A DNA stretch of 64,000 bases, taken from assembly GCA_047631555.1 (NCBI GenBank), contig JBLHZY010000001.1, forward strand, positions 1,116,001-1,180,000, written 5' to 3'. The number at the start of each line of letters is the position of its first letter. Position 1 is the stretch's first letter. A program made the translations under genes and the position numbers. Below, in pieces: positions 49,560 through 57,289 of this stretch. Origin of the DNA: JBLHZY01 sp047631555 (GTDB lineage: Bacteria > Pseudomonadota > Alphaproteobacteria > Rhodobacterales > Rhodobacteraceae). A model generated the notes under the pieces. That model saw only the letters and a list, made by a program, of their open reading frames with translations. It had not been told where the DNA came from and did not search any database.

Positions 49560-51029
49560 CTAGAAGGCCGCTTCAACCGGGCCCATGCCCACATAGATCG
49601 ATTTGATTTGGCTATAATGATCAAGCGCGGCGGCCGAATTCTCGCGCCCCAGCCCGGATGCTTTGACCCCGCCAAAGGGCATCTCAACGGGCGTTAGATT
49701 ATAGGTGTTGATCCAGCACGTCCCCGCTTCAAGCGCGCCAATAACCCGGTGCGCACGGCGCAGATCGGCGGTAAAAACGCCCGCCGCTAAGCCAAATTCC
49801 GTGGCGTTGGCGCGCGCAATGGCCTCGCCCTCATCATCAAAAGAAAGGACAGACATCACCGGCCCAAACACCTCTTCACGCGCAATCGCCATCTCGTCGG
49901 TGACGCCTGCAAAAACGGCTGGCTCAAGGTAAAATCCGGGGCCATCGCGCCGCGCGCCGCCGTAAATCAGCTTGGCCCCCTCGGCTTTTGCCCCAGCAAT
50001 ATAGGCCTCGACCTTATCGCGATGGGGGCCGCTCACCATCGGGCCGAAATTCACCGCCTCATCAAGCGGGTCGCCGATATTCAGCCCCGCCTCTAAACGC
50101 GCTTTCAGGCGGGCTAAGAACGCGCCTTCAATCCCGCTCTGAACAAAAACCCGCGTCCCATTAGAGCAAATCTGCCCGGAGGAATAGAAATTCGCGTTGA
50201 TCGCCGCAGAAACCGCATCTTCCAGATCCGCATCCTCAAAAATGATCAAAGGCGATTTGCCGCCAAGCTCCATCGTGACATGTTTCATCCCCGCCGCCGC
50301 CGCTTGATAAACCCGCGCGCCCGTGGGCACAGATCCCGTGAGCGAGACCTTATCAATCCGCGGATCAGCCACCAAAGCGCCGCCAACATCGCCCATCCCT
50401 TGCACCACATTAAACAAACCCGCAGGCGCACCCGCTTCAATCAATATCTCGGCCAGTTTCAGCGCAGAAAGCGGGGTCACTTCGGAGGGCTTAAAGATCA
50501 TCGCATTGCCGCAAGCGAGCGCAGGCGCGGCCTTCCAGCTGGCGATTTGGATCGGATAATTCCATGCGCCAATCCCAAGGCAAAGCCCCAGCGGCATCCG
50601 CACAGTATAGGCAAAATCGCCGCCCGCCCCGCCAAACGGGATTTGCGCGCCCCTATCCGCGGCGATCATCCCACCGAAATATTCAAGCGCATCGGCCCCG
50701 CTGGCCGCATCGGCAACAAGCGTTTCTTGCAGGGGCTTGCCGGTGTCGAGCGTCTCTAATCGGCTCAGCTCTTCGTTGCGCGCGCGCATAAGATCGGCCG
50801 CTTTGCGCAGCACGCGACCACGCGCGGCAGGCGGCGTTGCGGCCCAAATCTTTTGCGCCGCCAGCCCGCTTTCAATCGCCGCCTCGATCACCGCCTCGGT
50901 AGCACTATGAAGCGTCGCGATCACCTCGCCAGTCGCCGGATAAATCACCTCAATCGGCGCGCCACTGGCATCTTCCATATAGGCGCCGTTGACAAAATGG
51001 CTGGCTTTGGGCTGGGCAGAAATCGGCAT
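49560..51029 (-). CDS. betB: Betaine-aldehyde dehydrogenase
   Basis: This 489-residue NAD(P)-dependent aldehyde dehydrogenase makes glycine betaine. Catalytic Cys288 is in SSGQICSNGTRVFV and general base Glu254 in MELGGKSPLIIFEDAD. Nucleotide-binding residues KPSEVTPL and TGSVPTGARV are intact, as is the C-terminal WINTYNLTPVEMPFGGVKASG. A 141-bp gap before it carries the 27-bp tandem repeat. Length matches BetB (490). Confidence 0.95.
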   Translation of the reverse strand: MPISAQPKASHFVNGAYMEDASGAPIEVIYPATGEVIATLHSATEAVIEAAIESGLAAQKIWAATPPAARGRVLRKAADLMRARNEELSRLETLDTGKPLQETLVADAASGADALEYFGGMIAADRGAQIPFGGAGGDFAYTVRMPLGLCLGIGAWNYPIQIASWKAAPALACGNAMIFKPSEVTPLSALKLAEILIEAGAPAGLFNVVQGMGDVGGALVADPRIDKVSLTGSVPTGARVYQAAAAGMKHVTMELGGKSPLIIFEDADLEDAVSAAINANFYSSGQICSNGTRVFVQSGIEGAFLARLKARLEAGLNIGDPLDEAVNFGPMVSGPHRDKVEAYIAGAKAEGAKLIYGGARRDGPGFYLEPAVFAGVTDEMAIAREEVFGPVMSVLSFDDEGEAIARANATEFGLAAGVFTADLRRAHRVIGALEAGTCWINTYNLTPVEMPFGGVKASGLGRENSAAALDHYSQIKSIYVGMGPVEAAF

Positions 51030-51064
51030 TTTGGCTCTTTCTCGATCAGGTATTTCGGGGCTCG

Positions 51065-51190
51065 TTCAGCACGCGGAGCACGCGCATTCTTATTCGGCGC
51101 GCGGCACACGCGCATTTCATTCAGCGCGCGGAACACGCGCATTTCATTCAGCGCGCGGAACACGCGCATTTCATTCAGCGCGCGGAACGC
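51065..51190. repeat. 27-bp tandem repeat between betC and betB, four full copies and one partial
   Basis: Units are at 51065-51092 (28 bp, most diverged), 51093-51119, 51120-51146, 51147-51173 and partial 51174-51190. The unit TTCAGCGCGCGGAACACGCGC-ATTTCA, read on the minus strand, encodes the betC end A-R-V-P-R-A-E-stop, so the array is duplicated from the betC 3' end. Each copy can fold as GCGCG-TGTTC-CGCGC. No spacers, so not CRISPR. Confidence 0.85.
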
Positions 51191-52679
51191 GCGCGACGGA
51201 CTCGACCGCGTTCAAATCCATATGGTTGCGCATGTAGCGCTCGGAGGCCTTTTGCAGCGGCTGATAATCCCAAGGGTAATAGCCGCCCGCGCGCAACGCC
51301 TCATAAACAACCCAGCGCCGCGCTTGGCTTTCACGCACCGCACCGTCAAACGCACCCAAATCCCAGCGCGCCGCCGCTTGCGCGCGAAAATCAGCAAGGG
51401 TTTCGGCCTGCGCCTCATTGCCAGCCAGGTTGCACAGCTCATGCGGATCGGCCTCAAGATCAAACAACTGCTCTGGATCAAGGCTGCAGGCGGTGTATTT
51501 CCACCGGCCCGCGCGCAAGCAAATCAGCGGCGCATAAGAAGCCTCAGCCGCATATTCCATCGCAACCGGAGATGTCCGTTCGCCCCCCTGCCCAAGCGGC
51601 ACAAGGCTCTCGCCCTCAACCCAAGGCATCACCTCTTCCATCGAAATTCCGGCCAAATCACAAAGCGTCGGGGCGACATCGATGTTTGACACTGGCGCCT
51701 CAATCAAACCGGGCGCCATATCGGGCGAGCAAATCATCAGCGGAACCCGCGCCGAGCCCTCATAAAAACACATCTTATACCAAAGGCCGCGCTCGCCGAG
51801 CATATCGCCGTGATCGGAAACAAACAGGATCGTTGCCTCTTGGCCCGCGCCCTTAAGCGCCTCTAAGACCTCGCCAATTTTGTCATCAAGGTAAGAGATA
51901 TTGGCGAAATAGGCGCGCCGCGCGCGGGCAATATCAGCCGCCTCAATCGAATAGCTGCGCCAATCATTGGCATCAAAAATCCGCTGCGCATGGGGATCGT
52001 GATCCGCGTAATCCATCGCCGGAACGTCGGGCTGAAGATGTTCACAATCGGCGTAAAGGTCCCAATATTTGCGCCGCGCAACATATGGGTCATGGGGATG
52101 CGTGAAGGAAACCGTCAGGCACCAAGGGCGCGTATCTTTGCCCCGGCCCAGATCATAGATCTTGGCGCGGGCGTGATGGGCGACCTCATCATCATATTCC
52201 ATCTGGTTGCTGGTCTCGGCGATCCCTGCGCCCATCACCGAGCCCATATTATGGTACCACCAATCAATCCGCTCGCCCGGCTTGCGGTAATCCGGGGTCC
52301 AGCCAAAATCGGCAGGGTAAATATCTGTGGTCAGGCGCTCTTCAAAGCCGTGCAGCTGATCGGGGCCCACGAAATGCATCTTGCCCGACAGGCAGGTTTG
52401 ATAGCCGGCGCGGCGCAAATGATGCGCGTAAGTGGGAATATCCGAGGCAAATTCAGCCGCGTTATCATAGACCCGGCTGCGCGATGGCAAGAGGCCCGAC
52501 ATGAAACTTGCCCGCCCCGGCGCGCAAAGCGGCGAGGCCGTATAGGCATTGGCAAAGCGGGTCGAGCGCGCAGCCAAGGCGCGCAGGTTGGGCGCATAAA
52601 GCCAAGGCGCAGGGCCATCGGGAAACAGGGTCCCGTTGAGCTGATCCACCATAATAATCAAGATGTTAGGATGCGACAT
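51171..52679 (-). CDS. betC: Choline-sulfatase
   Basis: This 502-residue type I sulfatase hydrolyses choline-O-sulfate to choline and sulfate. The formylglycine motif PLCAPGRASF has Cys52 in the C-x-P-x-R signature. Metal ligands appear in IIMVDQLNG (D12) and FVSDHGDMLGERGLWYK. The C-terminal choline-sulfatase extension (ESQARRWVVYEALRAGGYYPWDYQPLQKASERYMRNHMDL) is present. The ATG is directly next to the betI stop. A cytosolic enzyme: no signal peptide is seen. The 3' end lies in the 27-bp repeat. Confidence 0.94.
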   Translation of the reverse strand: MSHPNILIIMVDQLNGTLFPDGPAPWLYAPNLRALAARSTRFANAYTASPLCAPGRASFMSGLLPSRSRVYDNAAEFASDIPTYAHHLRRAGYQTCLSGKMHFVGPDQLHGFEERLTTDIYPADFGWTPDYRKPGERIDWWYHNMGSVMGAGIAETSNQMEYDDEVAHHARAKIYDLGRGKDTRPWCLTVSFTHPHDPYVARRKYWDLYADCEHLQPDVPAMDYADHDPHAQRIFDANDWRSYSIEAADIARARRAYFANISYLDDKIGEVLEALKGAGQEATILFVSDHGDMLGERGLWYKMCFYEGSARVPLMICSPDMAPGLIEAPVSNIDVAPTLCDLAGISMEEVMPWVEGESLVPLGQGGERTSPVAMEYAAEASYAPLICLRAGRWKYTACSLDPEQLFDLEADPHELCNLAGNEAQAETLADFRAQAAARWDLGAFDGAVRESQARRWVVYEALRAGGYYPWDYQPLQKASERYMRNHMDLNAVESVARVPRAE

Positions 52680-53264
52680 TCACAAAGACCTTTGCGTGAG
52701 ACTTGTCTCTAAATACCCAAGCACCAAAGCCACATTCGCCTCAGCATCAAGCGGCAATTCCGAGAGCGCTTGGCGGATATAAAGCCCATCAATCATCGCC
52801 GCGATGCCGCGCGCAAGTTCGCCCGCGCCATTGCCAACCAGCGGGCGTAGATCATGGCGCAGGTTGGATCGCACGCGCTGTTGATAGATATGCAGCAAGC
52901 GGCGCGCCTCATCGCTTTTTTGCGCCTGAACGTAAAAATTGAGCCAAGCCGCAATCACTTCGGTGCGAAAATTGGCCGCGGAAAAACTCACCCGGATGAT
53001 CGCTTCAATCCGCCCTTTAGAGCCCTTGGCAACCGTCAGCGCCCCGCGCACTTCGGCTCCGTAAACCCGCAACGTGTGGCGCATGGCTTCGGCAAACATC
53101 CGCTCCTTCGAGCCAAAATAATGATGCGCCAAAGCAGAGGACACGCCAGCGCGCCGGGCAATCTGCGCGACTGTCACTTCTAGCGTTCCCGCGCGCCCAA
53201 TCTCTGATATCGTTGCCTCAACCAGATCGGCCCGCCGAATTGGTTCCATTCCGACCTTGGGCAC
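52680..53264 (-). CDS. betI: TetR-family choline-responsive repressor BetI
   Basis: This 194-residue repressor starts MPKVGMEPIRRADLVEATI, the canonical BetI N-terminus. GTG 53264 was chosen with GGAGG 5 nt upstream (the TTG at 53276 adds four foreign residues). HTH is TVAQIARRAGVSSALAHHYFGSKERM. Length equals E. coli BetI (195). The ligand domain retains VIAAWLNFYVQAQKSDEARRLLHIYQQR. It is divergent from choX with a palindromic operator between. Choline is the usual inducer. Confidence 0.94.
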   Translation of the reverse strand: MPKVGMEPIRRADLVEATISEIGRAGTLEVTVAQIARRAGVSSALAHHYFGSKERMFAEAMRHTLRVYGAEVRGALTVAKGSKGRIEAIIRVSFSAANFRTEVIAAWLNFYVQAQKSDEARRLLHIYQQRVRSNLRHDLRPLVGNGAGELARGIAAMIDGLYIRQALSELPLDAEANVALVLGYLETSLTQRSL

Positions 53265-53308
53265 CTTAACCTCCAAGAAACAAGTTGCTTAGGCAGGTAA
53301 GACGGGTT

Positions 53309-53328
53309 TTAACTGACTCGTCAATCAA
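53309..53328. promoter_or_regulatory. BetI-like operator between betI and choX
   Basis: TTAACTGAC-TC-GTCAATCAA is an imperfect 20-bp palindrome; arms match at 7 of 9 positions. The GTCAATCAA arm resembles ATTGATTGA-type BetI sites. It lies midway between the divergent betI and choX starts, so both directions could be repressed. Confidence 0.55.
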
Positions 53329-53360
53329 TAAAAACCGATAACAAAATTAGGAGAGACTAA

Positions 53361-54278
53361 ATGCTCAAAACAACAGCCGCCTCCGCACTGGCGCTTGTCC
53401 TTGGCGCCGGTCTGGCAACAGCTGAATGCGGGGAAGTTGTCTTCTCTGATGTTGGCTGGACGGACATCACAACCACCACATCCGCCACCAAGCAAGTGCT
53501 TGAAGCGCTTGGCTATGACGTTGATGTTAAAGTCCTTTCTGTTCCGGTCACCTTCGCCTCGCTGGAAAGCGACGATGTCGATATCTTCCTTGGCAACTGG
53601 ATGCCTGCACAAAGCGGCGCCATCGGCCCCTATGTTGAAAGCGGCGAAATCGAGCAAGTCGCGATCAACCTGACAGGTACAAAATATACCCTCGCCGTGC
53701 CCGCCTATACTTTCGAGAAAGGCCTGCAAACCTATGCAGATATCGCCAAATTCGGCGAAAGCTTAGAGAATAAAATCTACGGCATTGAGCCCGGCAATGA
53801 GGGCAATGCCTATTTGATCGGCCTTGCCGAGGCCAACACCCACGGCCTTGAGGGCTTCAAAGTTGTTGAAAGCTCCGAGCAAGGCATGCTGGCCCAAGTT
53901 GGCCGCGCTGTTGGCAAGGGTGAAGACGTGGTTTTCCTTGGCTGGGAACCCCATCCCATGAACGCCGCTTTCCCGCTGAAATATCTCTCCGGTGGTGAGG
54001 ATTTCTTTGGTGGTGAAGGTGTTGTGCACACCACAACCCGCAAAGGCTACTCGGCTGAATGCCCCAATGTTGGCAAGCTGCTGGCCAACCTGAAATTCAC
54101 GCTGCCAATGGAAAATGAGATCATGGGCGCGATCCTCAACGATGGGGTTGAAGCGGACGATGCCTCAATGGCTTGGATGAAAGCCAACCCCGCCGTTCTT
54201 GGCGAATGGCTCGCTGGCGTGACCACCAAAGACGGTGGCGATGGATTGGCCGCCGTGAAAACCGCCTTCGGCCTCTAA
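53361..54278 (+). CDS. choX: Choline ABC transporter substrate-binding protein
   Basis: This 305-residue periplasmic choline-binding protein has signal MLKTTAASALALVLGAGLATA. Aromatic-cage residues known from ChoX structure are visible: W33 in VGWTD, W80 in GNWMP, and W195 in GWEPHPMN, with Asn/Asp in EPGNEGN. AGGAGA precedes ATG 53361. It is divergent from betI, sharing the operator. A terminator follows, giving higher binding-protein than permease expression. Confidence 0.93.
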   Translation: MLKTTAASALALVLGAGLATAECGEVVFSDVGWTDITTTTSATKQVLEALGYDVDVKVLSVPVTFASLESDDVDIFLGNWMPAQSGAIGPYVESGEIEQVAINLTGTKYTLAVPAYTFEKGLQTYADIAKFGESLENKIYGIEPGNEGNAYLIGLAEANTHGLEGFKVVESSEQGMLAQVGRAVGKGEDVVFLGWEPHPMNAAFPLKYLSGGEDFFGGEGVVHTTTRKGYSAECPNVGKLLANLKFTLPMENEIMGAILNDGVEADDASMAWMKANPAVLGEWLAGVTTKDGGDGLAAVKTAFGL

Positions 54279-54297
54279 CGCCTTCAAAACAAACAAA

Positions 54298-54326
54298 CGC
54301 CCCGGTTACTTCGCCGGGGCGTTTTG
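54298..54326 (+). terminator. Rho-independent terminator/attenuator between choX and choW
   Basis: ACGCCCCGG (54298-54306) pairs with CCGGGGCGT (54315-54323), loop TTACTTCG, followed by TTTTGC. It should stop most transcripts after choX. Confidence 0.85.
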
Positions 54327-54399
54327 CTATATAGCCATACGATAAGACCGGGGTTAACCTCGGCATCAACGCATCGATCTCGCAACAGGGACACCCCAA

Positions 54400-55236
54400 A
54401 TGGAATGGCTAACCGAGCATAAGATTCCGATCGGCAAAAGCGCAAAAAGCGTCTTTTCTTGGCTTCAAGATCACGGCGGATTTTTCTTTGATGGCCTGGC
54501 AGCGGCAATGGAATGGATGATCGAGGCCATCCTCTTTTTGCTCCAATATCCGCACCCATTGGTGATCATCGCGCTCTTTGTTGGGCTCACCTACCTGATC
54601 CAACGCAACTGGAAAACATGCCTGTTCATTGCCCTCGGCTTCCTCTTCATCCTCAACCAAGATTACTGGGAAGAGATGACAGAAAGCATCACACTGGTGC
54701 TCTCGGCCTGCGTTGTTTGCATGTCAGTTGGCGTACCTATCGGGATCGCAACGGCACACCGCCCGCGCCTATTCGCAACGCTTCGCCCAGTGCTCGATCT
54801 GATGCAAACCCTGCCGACATTCGTCTATCTCATCCCCGCCATCGTCTTCTTTGGGATCGGCATGGTTCCCGGCCTGATCGCCACCGTGATCTTTGTGCTC
54901 CCCGCCCCGATCCGGCTTACGCATCTTGGCGTCGCCTCAACGCCCAAACCGCTGCTCGAGGCGGCCCAAGCCTTTGGCGCAACCCCGCGCCAAACCCTGT
55001 GGAAAGTCGAGCTGCCCTATGCTCTGCCGCAAATCATGGCAGGGCTCAATCAAACGATTATGCTGTCGCTCTCGATGGTGGTTGTTGCCGCCCTTGTGGG
55101 GGCCGATGGGCTTGGCGTGCCGGTCGTGCGGGCGCTCAATTCGGTCAATACGGCGCTTGGATTTGAAAGCGGATTTATCATCGTGGTTGTGGCGATTATG
55201 CTCGACCGAATGCTGCGCTTGGAGAAAAAAGAATGA
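54400..55236 (+). CDS. choW: Choline ABC transporter permease
   Basis: This 278-residue ProW-like permease has a soluble N-terminus (MEWLTEHKIPIGKSAKSV), then six or seven membrane helices. The EAA loop is PLLEAAQAFGATPRQTLWKVELPYALPQIMAGLNQTIMLSLSMVVVAALVG, a strong ProW/ChoW match. It overlaps choV by 4 nt (ATGA). The terminator upstream suggests it depends on read-through. Confidence 0.93.
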   Translation: MEWLTEHKIPIGKSAKSVFSWLQDHGGFFFDGLAAAMEWMIEAILFLLQYPHPLVIIALFVGLTYLIQRNWKTCLFIALGFLFILNQDYWEEMTESITLVLSACVVCMSVGVPIGIATAHRPRLFATLRPVLDLMQTLPTFVYLIPAIVFFGIGMVPGLIATVIFVLPAPIRLTHLGVASTPKPLLEAAQAFGATPRQTLWKVELPYALPQIMAGLNQTIMLSLSMVVVAALVGADGLGVPVVRALNSVNTALGFESGFIIVVVAIMLDRMLRLEKKE

Positions 55237-56249
55237 CCAACGCAGTCGAATTCGACAACGTCTCTATCGTCTTTGGCGGCAAGCCTACATCGGCCCTGCC
55301 CTTGATGGACGAAGGCAAATCGCGCGCCGAAGTGGAGGAGGCCACAGGCCAAATCCTTGGCGTGCACAATTGCGATCTCACCGTCAAAGAGGGCGAAATC
55401 CTCGTGCTTATGGGCCTCTCTGGCTCGGGAAAATCGACGCTTCTGCGCGCGGTGAACGGGCTCAATCCCGTGGTGCGCGGGGCGGCGCGCGTCTTTGACG
55501 GGCAAGAGATGATCGATGTGACCAACGCCGATAAAGCCACCCTGCGCCGCATCCGGCTTAATCACGTCGCCATGGTCTTTCAGCAATTCGGGCTGCTGCC
55601 TTGGCGCACAGTTGCCGAAAACGTCGGCCTCGGGCTTGAGCTTGGCGGCGTCAATGAGGCCGAGCGCAAACAGCGGGTCGAGGAACAGCTCGCGCTTGTG
55701 GGCCTCTCGGATTGGGCCGAGAACCGCGTCTCCGAGCTTTCCGGCGGCATGCAGCAGCGCGTTGGCTTGGCCCGCGCCTTTGCGACCAAAGCGCCGATCC
55801 TGCTGATGGACGAACCCTTCTCCGCGCTTGATCCGCTGATCCGCACGCGCCTGCAAGACGAGCTGGTCGATCTGCAACAACAGCTCAAACGCACGATCAT
55901 TTTCGTCAGCCACGACCTTGATGAAGCGTTCAAATTGGGCGATCGGATCGCCATTATGAAGGGTGGGCGCATCGTGCAATGCGGCACCCCGCGCGAGATC
56001 ATTGCAAATCCAGCCGATGAATATGTCGCAGATTTTGTCGCCCATATGAACCCGCTCAGCGTGCTCACAGCGGCCGACGTAATGGACCTGCCAAGCGGCA
56101 CTGAACCGGTCAAAACCGTGCCTCCAGAAGAATGCGTGCAAAACATGATTGATCTTGTGCAAAGCGGCGCTGTCATCGGCGTTTTGCAGGATGGCGCGCT
56201 GATCGGCGAGGTCAGCGGCGGCTCTGTTTTGAAGCGACTCGCGCGCTAA
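55233..56249 (+). CDS. choV: Choline ABC transporter ATPase
   Basis: This 338-residue ProV-like ATPase has Walker A GLSGSGKST, Q-loop VFQQFGLLPWRTV, signature LSGGMQQRVGLARAF, Walker B ILLMDEPFSALDP and switch FVSHDLDEAF. A roughly 45-residue insertion before Walker A (GGKPTSALPLMDEGKSRAEV) is typical of choline ATPases. The C-terminal 60 residues are a short CBS-less regulatory region. It is last gene of choXWV. Confidence 0.93.
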   Translation: MTNAVEFDNVSIVFGGKPTSALPLMDEGKSRAEVEEATGQILGVHNCDLTVKEGEILVLMGLSGSGKSTLLRAVNGLNPVVRGAARVFDGQEMIDVTNADKATLRRIRLNHVAMVFQQFGLLPWRTVAENVGLGLELGGVNEAERKQRVEEQLALVGLSDWAENRVSELSGGMQQRVGLARAFATKAPILLMDEPFSALDPLIRTRLQDELVDLQQQLKRTIIFVSHDLDEAFKLGDRIAIMKGGRIVQCGTPREIIANPADEYVADFVAHMNPLSVLTAADVMDLPSGTEPVKTVPPEECVQNMIDLVQSGAVIGVLQDGALIGEVSGGSVLKRLAR

Positions 56250-56270
56250 TTAGGTCGCCATTCAGACGTA

Positions 56271-56298
56271 AAAGAGCCCTCGCTTTCGGGGGCTCTTT
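56271..56298 (+). terminator. Rho-independent terminator of choXWV
   Basis: AAAGAGCCC (56271-56279) pairs with GGGCTCTTT (56290-56298), with a loop closed by CGCTTTCG. It lies 21 nt after the choV stop. Confidence 0.85.
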
Positions 56299-56571
56299 GC
56301 GATTCTGGTATGACAAACTCAATGATTTGACCTTCAACTCGACAGAGCTTGCAGCGGTTTGGAAAATTATTTAGCTGCGCAGACCGCCTTGAGTTCGAGG
56401 CGATATTTCATAATATTTTCAATCTACTATGACGCATAGCTCATCAAAAATTTCCGAAAATTTTTCAGCCCCTTTAATCCTTAGTTAAAAAGTCGGAATT
56501 GACATACCTGATTGTTTCACTCAGTTATCTAGCAAGATCAACACCACCCGCAAAAACCAATGGAGTGGAAA
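56299..56571 (+). promoter_or_regulatory. hemP operon promoter with RirA-like iron box
   Basis: A good -35, TTGACA (56499-56504), is followed by TGA-TTGTTTCAC-TCA (56509-56523), which fits the TGA-N9-TCA iron-responsive operator of RirA. A possible -10 (GTTATC, 56524-56529) has a long 19-nt spacer. Upstream, AAAAATTT/AAATTTTT (56446-56465) forms an AT-rich inverted repeat. The gap from choV (322 bp in all) has no gene. Confidence 0.5.
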
Positions 56572-56745
56572 ATGCACAGTCCTGAGTCTTTCCTCAATGA
56601 AGCCGCCGCCTCCGGTCCGCCCGAAATCCCCGTTCTTTGCGCCCATAAGCTGACAAGCGGCGGGCAAATTGCCCGGATCATGTTGGGCGAAAAAACCTAT
56701 ACATTGCGCATTACCCGCGCTGACAAATTGATCCTTACCAAATGA
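56572..56745 (+). CDS. hemP: HemP-family hemin uptake protein
   Basis: This 57-residue protein has the HemP core LCAHKLTSGGQIARIMLGEKTYTLRITRADKLILTK; the LTSGG-x-x-x-I-x-LGxxxYxLRxTxxxKLILTK pattern defines the family. ATG 56572 was chosen because GGAG is 6 nt upstream; ATG 56560 lacks one. It overlaps the next gene by 4 nt. HemP proteins promote haem uptake or its regulation; biochemical role is still debated. First gene of the iron-type operon. Confidence 0.88.
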   Translation: MHSPESFLNEAAASGPPEIPVLCAHKLTSGGQIARIMLGEKTYTLRITRADKLILTK

Positions 56746-57278
56746 GCGATCAGTCCCCTTTTCGCCGCCCTCAGTCGCCTATAACGCCTGCCCAAAACGA
56801 ACAACGCGGCGGCGCGCCAGTCGGCATGATCGATGATCTTGGCCCGATAGAAAGCGCCGCGGTTTTGTTCTTGCGGCTTTGGTCTGATGGGCCGACGGGG
56901 CGCGAGGATGTATTGATCGGATTTGAGGCGGCCCTTGGCAAATCCGCCGGCGCGCGCGCCACTGCTGAGTTTGCCCAACTCTATGATCTGTGCCTGCACT
57001 ATGGGCGCCGCGCCTTGGTGCGCCACGATGTAAAATGCCGCTGCCTCGGGGCCGACGAAAGCTGCTTTGGCACGTTTCTTGCCTGCGCGGTTGAAGGCGC
57101 CAGCGAAGACGCGGCCCTCATTGCGACCCTGATCGTGCGCCCCGATATGGCGCTGCCGCTGGCAGGCCTCGCCCAAAGCGTCGGCCTCTCACTACTGCGC
57201 GTTGGCAAGGCTTCCGTGCCCGCAATCCGCAGCAAAACAAGCCCCGCAAACACACCCACATCGACAAGACTTCACTGA
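56742..57278 (+). CDS. Unknown protein encoded with hemP, Cys-containing
   Basis: This 178-residue protein shows no clear family to me. Residues 25-90 look helical (IDDLGPIESAAVLFLRLW, REDVLIGFEAALGKSAGARATAEFAQLYDLCLHYGRRALVRH). A Cys cluster follows: KCRCLGADESCFGTFLAC (about 98-115), a possible metal or haem site with Cys at four positions. The C-terminus is Ser/Thr/Pro-rich. No signal peptide. It overlaps hemP (ATGA) and precedes imelysin by 11 nt, so an iron-linked role is inferred from position. Confidence 0.7.
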   Translation: MSDQSPFRRPQSPITPAQNEQRGGAPVGMIDDLGPIESAAVLFLRLWSDGPTGREDVLIGFEAALGKSAGARATAEFAQLYDLCLHYGRRALVRHDVKCRCLGADESCFGTFLACAVEGASEDAALIATLIVRPDMALPLAGLAQSVGLSLLRVGKASVPAIRSKTSPANTPTSTRLH

Positions 57279-57289
57279 AAGGAAATCTG

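Noticed and set aside
50945..51169. Repeat-peptide ORF (MRVFRALNE units) as a real gene
   Set aside because: It is an out-of-frame reading of the 27-bp array running into betB; no RBS or conserved content.
51065..51190. Possible CRISPR array
   Set aside because: Units are directly abutting without spacers, few in number and derived from the betC end; no cas genes nearby.
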